64,000 nucleotides of DNA from Prescottella equi (GCF_020171745.1 NZ_JAIVAH010000007.1:62001-126000); one strand, 5' to 3'. Counted from the stretch's first letter, positions 43,549 to 52,102 are shown. The notes: generated by a model from the letters alone, not told the origin. Made by a program: numbers and translations.

Positions 43549-44046
43549 TCAGCCCTCCGCCCCGACGCCGGCACCCAGCTCGGCCAGCGCAGTCCGGACC
43601 GCGAGTGCCGCCTCCGGCACCGCGCGAGACACCGGTTCCGACAGCCCGATCCGCTCCTCGACGTCGCGCACCTGACAACCCACCACGACGGTGCGCGGCA
43701 GCGTGCCGCCCAGTGCGGCGAGGCTCGCGAACACCGAAACCGGATCCATCGCGTGCGCGTCGAGTCTCGGTGCGGTGTCCGGGTTCTCGCGGTCCACCTC
43801 GAACGCCCGCACCGCACCGGGCGCGCCCCGATCGGGCACCGCGTCCACCAGGACCAGGCCGTCCCAGCCGTCCAGCAGGTCGTAGGCCAGGTGCATGCCG
43901 CGGATCCCGTAGTCGACCGCGCGCACCCCGTCCGGCAGCGGTTCGGCCGTCACCGCCCGCAGCGTCTCCGGTCCGAACCCGTCGTCGCCGAGGAAGATGT
44001 TGCCGATGCCCGCGACCAGCACGCGGGGCGGTGACCCGGCCGTCAT
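43549..44046 (-). CDS. hydrogenase large-subunit maturation protease
   Basis: 165 aa. VLVAGIGNIFLGDDGFGPE is the HyaD/HycI-family start with the nickel-binding acidic residue, and VDYGIRGMHLAYDLLDGWDGLVLVDAV holds the second (Asp/Glu and His). It clips the C-terminal tail of the large subunit after nickel insertion. Start ATG at 44046; it lies four bases after the stop of the small membrane peptide. Confidence 0.9.
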   Translation of the reverse strand: MTAGSPPRVLVAGIGNIFLGDDGFGPETLRAVTAEPLPDGVRAVDYGIRGMHLAYDLLDGWDGLVLVDAVPDRGAPGAVRAFEVDRENPDTAPRLDAHAMDPVSVFASLAALGGTLPRTVVVGCQVRDVEERIGLSEPVSRAVPEAALAVRTALAELGAGVGAEG

Positions 44047-44050
44047 CCGG

Positions 44051-44170
44051 TCACATCCTTCGCATCCGCAGGTATCGCTGCATGTCCGGGATCGACCGGA
44101 TCGCGATCCACGCGCCGGCCGCGGCCACCGCGGCGAACAACACGGTCGATACCATTCCCACTGCCCTCAT
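44051..44170 (-). CDS. 39-aa membrane peptide of the hydrogenase cluster (DUF6893-like)
   Basis: 39 aa: one membrane segment (MVSTVLFAAVAAAGAWIAI) followed by a basic end with IPDMQRYLRMRRM. The ATG overlaps the stop of the 474-aa gene. Its shape (single TM, PD-RYL-R-M tail) matches the DUF6893 small proteins that recur in actinobacterial hydrogenase loci. It is too short for most gene finders. It may anchor the enzyme at the membrane, which is inference. Confidence 0.7.
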   Translation of the reverse strand: MRAVGMVSTVLFAAVAAAGAWIAIRSIPDMQRYLRMRRM

Positions 44171-45591
44171 GACTGACTCTCCTCTCGGTCGTCCGCCTCG
44201 CCGCCGACCGCGTCGAGCGGTTCCACCTCGTCTGGGGCGAAGTACAGGTAGCGGCCGTACCACTCGTGCAGTTCGGCAGCCGGGTCGTCGACCAGCACCA
44301 CGCCGACGTGCGTGCCGCCGTCCACGTCGGCATGCACGGTGGCGACCCGTGCGACCTGTCCGGCGAAGAACAGGTCCTGCGCGTCGGCGCGCCGCGACGG
44401 CTTCAGGCGGACCAGGCTGCCCTTCGCCACCCGCACCCCGTCGACCAGCACCCCGTCCGCCGCGGGCCGAACGCTGTTGTCGGCGGCCGGATCCCACCAC
44501 GGGACGTCGTCGGGCACCTCGGGGACCAGCCCGCCCGGTGTCACGAACGTCGGCGGCTCGAACGCCCGCGGATCGCGCAGGGCGCCGTGCAGGCGCTGCA
44601 TCTCGTCGGGCGACATGTTGTCGCAGCGGTCGATGATCTCGGCGGCCCTCGGATCGGTGGCCCGGGCCTGCGCCTTCTCGTCATCGGTGAGCGTCATGAT
44701 CCGCAGCGTGAGGATCTCGTCGATCTCGGTGGCGTCGAACAGGTCTCCGCCGCTCTCCTCCGCCACCTCGGGGTGGTCGTACAGGATGATCGGAGACGCC
44801 AGGATCACGTCGCTCGTACCGGGCGCGGACGGGTCCGGGTCGCCCGCGAGCACCGGATGGCACCGGTACTGGCGGCACCCGTCGACAGCGGCCGCGAACT
44901 CGGCGGGCGGATCGACGAGCGAGACGAAGCGTGCACCGGAGGCCGACACGATCAGGTGCGCGCCGATGAGCGAGTGCCGGATCGCGGTGTCCTTCACCGC
45001 GACGTCCGGCCGGTCCAGGTCGTCGAGCATCGCGGCGTTGCGGACCTCGAGCCCCACCCGGAGCGCACCGCGGTCCGTCGTCGCAGCCAGCTCCACCACC
45101 GCCCGCACCGGAAAGCGTTGCCGCATCAGCCGCGCCGTCGGCCCCAACTGCTCGACGTCGACACCGCCCGGCGCGGCGACGTCCACGGTGACGCCCGACA
45201 GCAGTTCCGCGACCGTGACCGCGCCGAGCGGGATCTCGACCTCGACGGCCTCGTCCCAGCTGACCCATCTGCGGCCGTCGAGGGTGAGTTCCGGGACCGA
45301 TTCGTAGCCGGCCGGCCCGAGTGATTCGGCGGTGCGCACCTGCAACTGCAGGAACCGCAACACCGGCTCGACCACCGCGTCGTCCACGCCGCGGTCGAGC
45401 ACGCACTCGACGCGCATCGCCGCGTCCTCGCCCACACTCCGGTCCGCGGCTCCGACCGGACCGAGAACGCCGAACTGCCAGCGCGACTGATTCTTTCCCG
45501 ACGTGGAGCGGTACGGGTACAGCAGGTAGCCCTCGTACAGCACCGCGTCCGCGACGGAGCGGACCCGCGTCAGGTCGTCGATCCCGGTCAC
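44167..45591 (-). CDS. 474-aa hydrogenase-cluster protein, unknown family
   Basis: About 474 aa from a GTG at 45591, overlapping the DUF6084 stop. The opening is VADAVLYEGYLLYPYRSTSGKNQSRWQFGVLGP. The central region has YDHPEVAEESGGDLFDATEIDEILTLRIMTLTDDEK, and the last ~70 residues look like a small beta-barrel (SLVRLKPSRRADAQDLFFAGQVARVATV). I see no cofactor motif. Proteins of this size are conserved between the large-subunit genes and the protease in group 1h loci, so an assembly or quality-control role is plausible. Confidence 0.75.
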   Translation of the reverse strand: MTGIDDLTRVRSVADAVLYEGYLLYPYRSTSGKNQSRWQFGVLGPVGAADRSVGEDAAMRVECVLDRGVDDAVVEPVLRFLQLQVRTAESLGPAGYESVPELTLDGRRWVSWDEAVEVEIPLGAVTVAELLSGVTVDVAAPGGVDVEQLGPTARLMRQRFPVRAVVELAATTDRGALRVGLEVRNAAMLDDLDRPDVAVKDTAIRHSLIGAHLIVSASGARFVSLVDPPAEFAAAVDGCRQYRCHPVLAGDPDPSAPGTSDVILASPIILYDHPEVAEESGGDLFDATEIDEILTLRIMTLTDDEKAQARATDPRAAEIIDRCDNMSPDEMQRLHGALRDPRAFEPPTFVTPGGLVPEVPDDVPWWDPAADNSVRPAADGVLVDGVRVAKGSLVRLKPSRRADAQDLFFAGQVARVATVHADVDGGTHVGVVLVDDPAAELHEWYGRYLYFAPDEVEPLDAVGGEADDREESQS

Positions 45592-46229
45592 GTCGCCACC
45601 TCCCCCGCCCCGTCGAGCAGTTCGGTGACGGCCTCGTCGAGGCCGAGCAGGCCCCGCGCCGCCTTGAACCGGGCCAACGCCGCGATGGTGTTGTGGTCGA
45701 GTCGCACCCAGCCGCTGGACGGGAAGTTTCGGCGCACCACGTCCCGCCACACCTCGACCGGCATGTCGAACTGTGCCTCCCGGTCCCACGGGATCTGTTC
45801 GACGCCGAATCCGTTGGTGCCCTTCGTGAAGATCGTCCCACTGAACAGGAAGCCCAGCGGGACGGTGCCGTCGTCCAGCGCGTGCAGGTACTTCGACGCC
45901 GCGACCTCGAAGTCGTACGTGCAAGGCATCACCAGCTCGGTGACGCACTCACCGGCGAACCCGGGCACCACCGCCGACGTGTGCAGCCACGGGAACGTCG
46001 ACAGTGTCGTCCCCCAACGGTCCCGCGGCCCGAACAGGTCGAGCAGCCCGGACTCCTCCCGATCCGTGTAGCGTCGGCGCCTCGGTTCGATCCGGATCTG
46101 ACATCGCACCGCCAGCGCGTGGACGGCGGTGCCGGAGGTCTCGGCGATCCGCAGCCGCGCGATCAGGTTGGGGGTCACCGCAAACGGCTCCGCGGCAACC
46201 GACAGCACCGAGAAGTCGAGGGCGGTCAC
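45588..46229 (-). CDS. DUF6084-like hydrogenase-cluster protein
   Basis: 213 aa from the GTG at 46229, overlapping the stop of the DUF5947 gene. Features include beta-rich VALDFSVLSVAAEPF, the central GTTLSTFPWLHTSAVVPGF, and VPLGFLFSGTIF. No metal or cofactor motif is evident. The family assignment is from memory; conservation in actinobacterial hydrogenase loci is well known to me. Function unknown. Confidence 0.7.
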   Translation of the reverse strand: MTALDFSVLSVAAEPFAVTPNLIARLRIAETSGTAVHALAVRCQIRIEPRRRRYTDREESGLLDLFGPRDRWGTTLSTFPWLHTSAVVPGFAGECVTELVMPCTYDFEVAASKYLHALDDGTVPLGFLFSGTIFTKGTNGFGVEQIPWDREAQFDMPVEVWRDVVRRNFPSSGWVRLDHNTIAALARFKAARGLLGLDEAVTELLDGAGEVAT

Positions 46230-46897
46230 GACGCACCACCCTCGGGCATCGGCGCGCTGCGTTGCTCGATCCGGGCGAAGAAGTCGTCGAGTTCTGCGCG
46301 GGCATCCTGGCCACCGTCGAAACCGCGCCAGCGTCTTCGCAGCCGGCCCACCAGTTCGTAGCATGCGTCGATCGGCAGCAGGTGACACTCGGCCCCGGCC
46401 GGACCGCTCTGCGGAATGCGGATCAGCAATGCCTCCACGTCCGGAACGACCGTCGCGAGCACCGGATTGTCCTCGAGCACCGCGGCCCACGCGTCGATCG
46501 GCAGTTCGGATTCGGTGGCACCGGCCGGTCCCGGATAGAACGCGACGGTGCGATCCTGGTCGGAGTTCCGGAAGAAGAAGGCGAGCCCCACCGGTATCTC
46601 GAGGGCATCCCAGCGCCCCGGACCCAGCGAGAAGTCGGGGAACGACAGGTACCGGTCGGGCACGGCTCGATACTTCAGCTCGGCACCGGGCTCGGCGAAC
46701 AGCAGGTAGCAGGGCCGGCACACGCACATCAGTTGGCGGCCGGCCATGTTCACGACGTGCGAGTGCTCGTCGGCGATGGGCACCGCGCACATCTCGCACC
46801 GCTCCCCCGCCACCTGGGCGGGACGATCGGCGGCGATCCGACGAAGCACCCCCAACGCCGATCCGCTGGGGGTGCGGCCACCGGACGGGCCGGTCAT
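46226..46897 (-). CDS. DUF5947-like protein with Cys-rich zinc or Fe-S motif
   Basis: 223 aa from the ATG at 46897, overlapping the upstream stop by ATGA. Near residue 35 it has GERCEMC and about 30 residues on MCVCRPCYLLF, a five-Cys set (CxxC then CxCxxC) suitable for zinc or an Fe-S cluster. The remainder is a beta/alpha domain of unknown role. It matches the DUF5947 proteins of hydrogenase clusters. Confidence 0.75.
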   Translation of the reverse strand: MTGPSGGRTPSGSALGVLRRIAADRPAQVAGERCEMCAVPIADEHSHVVNMAGRQLMCVCRPCYLLFAEPGAELKYRAVPDRYLSFPDFSLGPGRWDALEIPVGLAFFFRNSDQDRTVAFYPGPAGATESELPIDAWAAVLEDNPVLATVVPDVEALLIRIPQSGPAGAECHLLPIDACYELVGRLRRRWRGFDGGQDARAELDDFFARIEQRSAPMPEGGAS

Positions 46898-47829
46898 CCG
46901 GTCACCGCCGCGGGCACGGCGACCGACAGGACGCCGTCCCGGGTGAGCACCGGCAGCGGGTCGAGGTGCCCGTCGGGATCCTCCACCCCGACACCCGCCC
47001 GTCGGACGTCGTAGTGGGCGCGGCACGTCGGGCAGCGGAGCACCGCGTCGTTCACGGCGCCGCCGGCTCGGCGCTGCAGCGAGGTGCCGGCCATCGAGTT
47101 GCCGCACGCGGGGCACCGGTCCCGGTAGGCGAACAGTTCGTCCCCGAGCCGGCACACCAGCATCGGCAGGCCCCCGACCGTGTACCCGCCCACCTCGCCC
47201 GGCGCGAGTTCGGTGAATTCCTCGGCCGCCAACCACGTCCCGGTCTGCGGCGCCTCCTCGCGCACGTGCGACATCAGCGAATCCACCGTGAACACCCCGG
47301 GGGTGGGCGCGTTGTCCCGATCCTCGGTCTCCACTTCGATCGCGGTCGTCTCGGGGGCCGCGGCCTGCACGGCGCCCTCGACGGCGAGTTGCAGCGTCAC
47401 CGCGGACGACGGACAGCCGTGACAGCTGCCGAGCAGCCGCAACCGCACGACGCCGTCGTCGGTCACGTCCACCAGTTCGACGTCCCCACCGTGCGATCCG
47501 AGGTACGGGCGGACGCCGTCGAGCGCCGTCCGGACACGAGTCTCGACGTCGTGCGGGTGCAACCCGCTCACCAGCAGCACGCTCGACACCAGTTCGTCGC
47601 GCGCGAGTTCGTCGACCAGGCCCGGGGTGCGCGCGGTCATCGTCAGCACGCGCCCGAGTGCCTCGCCGTACAGGTCCACCACCTCACGGACGAGTTGCTC
47701 GGCCCGCTCGCGGGCCACCGGTCCGCCCGCCGAGGCGGCGTCCAGCAATGCCTCGATCCGATCGCCGGCCTGTCGCCAGCGATCGGATTCGGGCGTCTCG
47801 TCCAGGGTTTCGTCGTGTAACGACGCCAT
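46894..47829 (-). CDS. NifU-like iron-sulfur protein of the hydrogenase (HhyE-like)
   Basis: 311 aa from the ATG at 47829, eight bases after the large-subunit stop. Residues ~95-170 form a NifU C-terminal-type domain with the Fe-S cysteines in GSCHGCPSSAV. The C-terminal ~110 residues form a Rieske-like domain whose ligands read CPAC and CPTCRAHYD, four Cys instead of the Rieske two Cys and two His. In Mycobacterium smegmatis the Fe-S proteins HucE and HhyE encoded next to the hydrogenases are essential for H2 oxidation; this gene has the same place and layout. Electron delivery to the respiratory chain is the inferred role. Confidence 0.8.
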   Translation of the reverse strand: MASLHDETLDETPESDRWRQAGDRIEALLDAASAGGPVARERAEQLVREVVDLYGEALGRVLTMTARTPGLVDELARDELVSSVLLVSGLHPHDVETRVRTALDGVRPYLGSHGGDVELVDVTDDGVVRLRLLGSCHGCPSSAVTLQLAVEGAVQAAAPETTAIEVETEDRDNAPTPGVFTVDSLMSHVREEAPQTGTWLAAEEFTELAPGEVGGYTVGGLPMLVCRLGDELFAYRDRCPACGNSMAGTSLQRRAGGAVNDAVLRCPTCRAHYDVRRAGVGVEDPDGHLDPLPVLTRDGVLSVAVPAAVTG

Positions 47830-47836
47830 CCGTCAC

Positions 47837-49630
47837 CTACTCCCCGGTCATCGACTGTGTCGGCGAATGAAGCTTCTCGAGCGTCTTCCCGTCGCCGAGG
47901 TACATGTGGACACCGCAGGGCAGGCACGGATCGAAGCTACGCACGGTCCGCATGATGTCGATGCCCTTGAAGTTGTCGCGGTCGTTCTCCTCGTAGATGT
48001 TCAGGTTCGTCACCGCGTCCTCGTACGGTCCCGGAATACCTTCGGCATCACGCGGACTCGCGTTCCACGGGGTCGGCGGGTACGGGTGGTAGTTGGCGAT
48101 CTTGCCGTCCCGGATCACCATGTGGTGCGAGAGCACACCGCGGACCGCCTCGGTGAAACCGCAGCCGATGCCCTCGTCGGGCACCTCGAACGTCTCCCAC
48201 GTCTTGGTCCGGCCCGCGTTGATCTCGACGAGCGCCTTGCGGGCGAAGTGCAGCGCCATCGCCGCCGCGTACGCCTGGAAGTACGTGCGCGCACGGTTGC
48301 GTTCGATGGTGTTGCTCCACTGCGGGATCTTCCACTCGAAGCTCGCCGGCCCCTTGAGCGCCGTCTTCGGGAAGTCGATCTTGACGCTGTGCCCGGTGGC
48401 CATCACCTCGTCGGTCTCGACCATCCCCGCGAGCGCGGTGGACCACATCCGGGCGAGCGCCCCGCCGCCGGTGTCCAGCGCCAGGTTGTCCTTGCCGTCG
48501 AACCAGCGCGGCGACATCACCCAGCTGTACTTGTCCTCGAGGTCGCGCTTCTGCGGCTTGGGATTGGTGTGCTGGTTCCACGGGTGCCGCCGGTCCACCG
48601 GGTTGCCCAGCGGGTCGGTGGTCACGAACATCTCCTGGTCGGACCAGTCGTCGTAGTACGACGAGCCGAGCATGATCCGGATACCCAGGTTGATGTCGAC
48701 GAGGTCGGTGGTCACCAGCTTCCCGTCCACCACGACGCCCGGGGTGACGAACATCTTCCGGCCCCAGTCGGTCATGTCCTTGTATGCGAAGTTGCACACC
48801 TCGGGGTCCTGGAACGCGCCCCAGCAGCCGAGGAGGGTGCGCCGCTCACCGACGTGCTCGTAGCCCGGCAGCGCCTCGTAGAAGAAGTCGAACAGGTCGT
48901 CGTGCATCGGCACGACCTTCTTCATGAACTCGATGTAGCGCATCAGCCGCGTCGTGTAGTCGGTGATCAACTGCACCGTCGCGACGGTGCCGACACCGCC
49001 CGGGTACAGCGTCGACGGGTGGACGTGCCGACCCTCCATGAGACAGAACATCTCTCGGGTGAGCCGGCTGATGAGCAGCGCCTCCCGGTAGAACTCGCCG
49101 GTGAACGGGTTGAGCGCCCGCATGATGTCGGCGATGGTCCGGTAGCCGTGCGCGTCCGAATGCGCCGCGGCGGTCTTCTCGGCCATCGCGAGCACGCCCG
49201 GGTTGGTCTCGGAGACCATCTTCTCGCAGTAGTCCACCGCGACCAGGTTCTCCTGGAAGATGTTGTGGTCGAACATGTACTCGGCCGCCTCGCCGAGGTT
49301 CGCGATCCACTCACCGAGGTGCGGCGGCTGGACGCCGTACGCCATGTTCTGGGCGTAACACGAGCACGTCGCGTGGTTGTCACCGCAGATGCCGCAGATG
49401 CGGCTGGTGATGAAGTGCGCGTCGCGCGGATCCTTGCCCTTCATGAACAGCGAGTAGCCCCGGAAGATCGACGACGTGCTGTGACATTCGGCCACCGTCT
49501 TGTTCTTGAAATCGACCTTCGTGTAGATCCCGAGGCTGCCGACGATCCTGGTGATCGGATCCCAGGCCATCTCGACGAGACCCTTGTCGTCGGTCGACCC
49601 CTGTTTCGGCTCGGGCACTGTGGAAGTCAT
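47837..49630 (-). CDS. hhyL: [NiFe]-hydrogenase large subunit, group 1h (high-affinity)
   Basis: 597 aa. The L1 motif is SRICGICGDNHATCS (Cys79, Cys82) and the L2 motif SFDPCLPCGVH (Cys569, Cys572), the four Ni-Fe ligands. A tail of 22 residues after the His of L2 is the maturation peptide removed by the protease. Sequence near L1 (SCYAQNMAYGV) and the length fit the actinobacterial group 1h/5 enzymes that oxidise atmospheric H2. The 42-bp gap from the small subunit and the AAGGC-containing leader suggest co-transcription. Confidence 0.96.
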   Translation of the reverse strand: MTSTVPEPKQGSTDDKGLVEMAWDPITRIVGSLGIYTKVDFKNKTVAECHSTSSIFRGYSLFMKGKDPRDAHFITSRICGICGDNHATCSCYAQNMAYGVQPPHLGEWIANLGEAAEYMFDHNIFQENLVAVDYCEKMVSETNPGVLAMAEKTAAAHSDAHGYRTIADIMRALNPFTGEFYREALLISRLTREMFCLMEGRHVHPSTLYPGGVGTVATVQLITDYTTRLMRYIEFMKKVVPMHDDLFDFFYEALPGYEHVGERRTLLGCWGAFQDPEVCNFAYKDMTDWGRKMFVTPGVVVDGKLVTTDLVDINLGIRIMLGSSYYDDWSDQEMFVTTDPLGNPVDRRHPWNQHTNPKPQKRDLEDKYSWVMSPRWFDGKDNLALDTGGGALARMWSTALAGMVETDEVMATGHSVKIDFPKTALKGPASFEWKIPQWSNTIERNRARTYFQAYAAAMALHFARKALVEINAGRTKTWETFEVPDEGIGCGFTEAVRGVLSHHMVIRDGKIANYHPYPPTPWNASPRDAEGIPGPYEDAVTNLNIYEENDRDNFKGIDIMRTVRSFDPCLPCGVHMYLGDGKTLEKLHSPTQSMTGE

Positions 49631-49672
49631 CGAGAAGCCTTCTTTCCCTCGGCGATCACACTCGCGTTCGCG

Positions 49673-50758
49673 CTACCAGGTACGGACGGCCCCCGTCCTC
49701 AACAGGCGCCCTGGTGCACGCCAGTGGGGTTCCTTCTCCAGCGTGCGTCCGGTGACGCTCCGCAACGTCCGGATCACCGACCCGTACACCTCGGACACCG
49801 AGCTGGAGAGGATGCCGCCGGGCGGTTCGTCCATGAACGGCATGAACTTGTCCGGGAACCCCGGCATCGTGCAGCCGATGCAGATACCACCGACGTTGGG
49901 GCAACCGCCGATACCGGCCATCCAACCCCGCTTGGGCACATTGCATTTCACGACCGGACCCCAGCACCCGAGTTTGACGATGCACTTGGGCGAGCCGTAC
50001 TCGGTCGCGAAGTCGCCCTGCTCGTAGTAGCCGGCGCGGTCACAGCCCTGGTGCACCGTCTGACCGAACAGCCACTGCGGCCGGTGCTGCTCGTCGAGCG
50101 GAATCATCGGCGCCTGCTCGGTCACCTGGTACAGCAGGTAGGTGAGGGTCTCGGACAGGTTGTCCGGCTGGATCGGGCACCCGGGCACGCACACCACCGG
50201 CAGCCCTGCCTTGGACTTCCAGTCCCAGCCCAGATAGTCGGGCACGCCCATCGCGCCGGTGGGATTGCCCGCCATCGCGTGGATGCCGCCGTAGGACGAA
50301 CACGTACCGGCGGTGACGATCGCGGTGGCCTTGGGCGCCAGCCGGTCGAGCCACTCGCTCGTCGTGACCGGCTGACCGGTGGCCGGGTTGTTACCGAACC
50401 CGCACCAGTAGCCCTCGTCGTGCAGCTTCTCGTTGGGGATCGACCCCTCGACAACCAGGACGAACGGTTCGAGTTCGCCGCGGTCGGCCTTCCAGAACCA
50501 CTCGAGGAAGTCGTCGGCGCCGCCCTCCGGCCCGCACTCGAAGTCGATCAGCGGCCAGTGCACGGCGATCTTCGGCAGTCCGGGCAGTGCCCCGAAGACG
50601 ATCTCCTCGACGCTGGGTTGACTCGCGGCGGTGAGTGCCACCGAGTCCCCGTCGCAACTGAGTCCCGCATTGATCCACAGGACGTGGATGACGCCCTCGT
50701 CGGTTTCGGCGTCCGGCGACTTGCCGGCTTTCTTCGCAGCTTTGGTCGGTGTCGACAT
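49673..50758 (-). CDS. hhyS: [NiFe]-hydrogenase small subunit, group 1h
   Basis: 361 aa from the ATG at 50758 with GGGGAG eight bases before it; a GTG three codons upstream is too close to the site. The three Fe-S clusters are ligated by SCDGDSV (residues ~35-38), TAGTCSSYGG, PGCPIQPDN; HQGCDRAGYYEQGDF; and KLGCWGPVVKCN, with GGCPNVGGICIGCTMPGF. The second proximal Cys is Asp, as in the Ralstonia group 5 enzyme. No Tat signal is present. It is the electron-transfer partner of the large subunit. Confidence 0.95.
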   Translation of the reverse strand: MSTPTKAAKKAGKSPDAETDEGVIHVLWINAGLSCDGDSVALTAASQPSVEEIVFGALPGLPKIAVHWPLIDFECGPEGGADDFLEWFWKADRGELEPFVLVVEGSIPNEKLHDEGYWCGFGNNPATGQPVTTSEWLDRLAPKATAIVTAGTCSSYGGIHAMAGNPTGAMGVPDYLGWDWKSKAGLPVVCVPGCPIQPDNLSETLTYLLYQVTEQAPMIPLDEQHRPQWLFGQTVHQGCDRAGYYEQGDFATEYGSPKCIVKLGCWGPVVKCNVPKRGWMAGIGGCPNVGGICIGCTMPGFPDKFMPFMDEPPGGILSSSVSEVYGSVIRTLRSVTGRTLEKEPHWRAPGRLLRTGAVRTW

Positions 50759-50834
50759 GTCGGCCACTCCCCGGGGCTCACCGCCCCTGCGTCACCGGAG
50801 TCGACCCTCGGCCCACTTGCGTGACGCCCACCAC

Positions 50835-50865
50835 AATTAAGGCGCGACAGCGGTCGGTCTGTCAA
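50835..50865 (-). promoter_or_regulatory. possible promoter for the hydrogenase structural genes
   Basis: On the minus strand TTGACA lies at 50865-50860, and after 18-20 bases a TTAATT-like -10 (50840-50835). It is in the 117-bp gap between hypB and the small-subunit gene, the largest gap within the cluster. The spacing is slightly long, so the assignment is tentative. Confidence 0.4.
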
Positions 50866-50875
50866 CGCCGGATGA

Positions 50876-51730
50876 TCATTCCTTGCGCCGCTCGGAAATC
50901 CACTCGTACCACCGCTCCAGCCCCTCGCCGCTGGTCGCGGACAGATTGATCACGCGCACATCGGGATTCACCGAGCGCGCATTCCGTTCGCACACGTCCG
51001 GATCGAAGTCGACATAAGGGAGCAGGTCGATCTTGTTGACGATCACCAGGTCTGCCACCGCGAAGATGTGCGGGTACTTGAGCGGCTTGTCGTCGCCCTC
51101 CGTCACAGATATAAGGACAACCTTGCCTTGCTCACCGAGGTCGAACAGTGCGGGGCACACGAGGTTTCCGACGTTCTCCACGAACACGAGCGAATCGTCT
51201 GCAGGGCCCAGGGCATCGAGCGCGCCGCGCATCATCTCTGCGTCGAGGTGACATCCCGAGCCCGTATTGACCTGAACCACAGCACATCCGGTCGCACCGA
51301 TCCGGTCGGCGTCGAGCAGCGTCTCCTGGTCGCCCTCGATCACCGACACCGGGCCGGACGCCTGTAACTCCCGCACCGTGCGCTCGAGGAGCGTCGTCTT
51401 GCCCGATCCGGGCGAACTCATCAGGTTGAACGCCGCAATGCCCCGGGCGGTCAGCCACGCGCGGTTGTCCTCGGCGAACAGATCGTTCTTGGCCAGGATC
51501 TTCTGTTCGAGCGTGACGGTCTCGGTAGTGCCGGTCCCGGTCGAGGCGTGTTCGTGATCGTGGGGATGGGCGTGATCATGATCGTGATCGTGGCCGTGCG
51601 CATGCCCGTGGCCGTGGCCGTGCTCGTGTTCGTGCGGATGTGTGTGTTCACGGGGCGCCGTTCCCGCGGGCGCGCTGATCCGCGTCCCGGCCGGTTCGTC
51701 GAGTTTGCCGCATCCGCACGTCGCACACAT
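50876..51730 (-). CDS. hypB: nickel metallochaperone GTPase HypB
   Basis: 284 aa. N-terminal CATCGCGK is the high-affinity CxxCGC nickel site, followed by a His-rich stretch with about 20 His between residues 28 and 60 for nickel storage, then the GTPase domain: SSPGSGKTTLL, EGDQET, and NKIDLLPY. It loads nickel with HypA. ATG at 51730, three bases after the hypA stop. Confidence 0.96.
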   Translation of the reverse strand: MCATCGCGKLDEPAGTRISAPAGTAPREHTHPHEHEHGHGHGHAHGHDHDHDHAHPHDHEHASTGTGTTETVTLEQKILAKNDLFAEDNRAWLTARGIAAFNLMSSPGSGKTTLLERTVRELQASGPVSVIEGDQETLLDADRIGATGCAVVQVNTGSGCHLDAEMMRGALDALGPADDSLVFVENVGNLVCPALFDLGEQGKVVLISVTEGDDKPLKYPHIFAVADLVIVNKIDLLPYVDFDPDVCERNARSVNPDVRVINLSATSGEGLERWYEWISERRKE

Positions 51731-51733
51731 GGT

Positions 51734-52063
51734 TCAACCCACTTCCATCGACATGATTCGTAGTTCGCGACCCGAGAGGACCTCGACGTCGGCGCTCCCG
51801 CAGGGACACAACAAGATCAAGTCCTGCAGGGGGAAGTCCGTGTCGCAGCCCCGGCAGTGTGCGAGGCCCGGCGGTTCCTCGATGTCGAGCCGGGCACCCT
51901 GCGCGACCGTGCCCTCGGTGACCAGTTCGAAGCAGAACTGCATCGCGTCGGGCACCACCGCGCACAGCCGGCCCACCTGCAGCCGGATGCTGTGCACGGT
52001 GCGACCGTCGGCACGCTCGCACACCGCGTCGACGACGCTCTGGGTGATCGCCATTTCGTGCAT
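51734..52063 (-). CDS. hypA: nickel metallochaperone HypA
   Basis: 109 aa. MHEMAITQSVV gives the essential MHE N-terminus that binds nickel, and CRGCDTDF with CPCGSADVE is the zinc site. First gene of the large minus-strand cluster; two repeated operator-like sequences lie immediately upstream of its ATG. No strong ribosome site is visible, which may reflect translational or operator overlap. Confidence 0.95.
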   Translation of the reverse strand: MHEMAITQSVVDAVCERADGRTVHSIRLQVGRLCAVVPDAMQFCFELVTEGTVAQGARLDIEEPPGLAHCRGCDTDFPLQDLILLCPCGSADVEVLSGRELRIMSMEVG

Positions 52064-52067
52064 CGCT

Positions 52068-52102
52068 GGTCCGTTCGGACAAGGATCCGGTCCGTTCGGA
52101 CC
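52068..52102. promoter_or_regulatory. two operator-like repeats before hypA
   Basis: GGTCCGTTCGGAC occurs at 52068-52080 and again at 52089-52101. The starts are exactly 21 bp apart, two turns of DNA, so both lie on one face. Each contains the inverted repeat GTCCG-TT-CGGAC. They end five bases before the hypA start. The preceding ArsR-family gene is the obvious candidate binder. Confidence 0.55.

Noticed and set aside
47627..50824. 1065-codon open frame on the plus strand opposite the hydrogenase subunits
   Set aside because: The minus-strand translation carries all nickel and Fe-S motifs of the hydrogenase; the plus frame has none.
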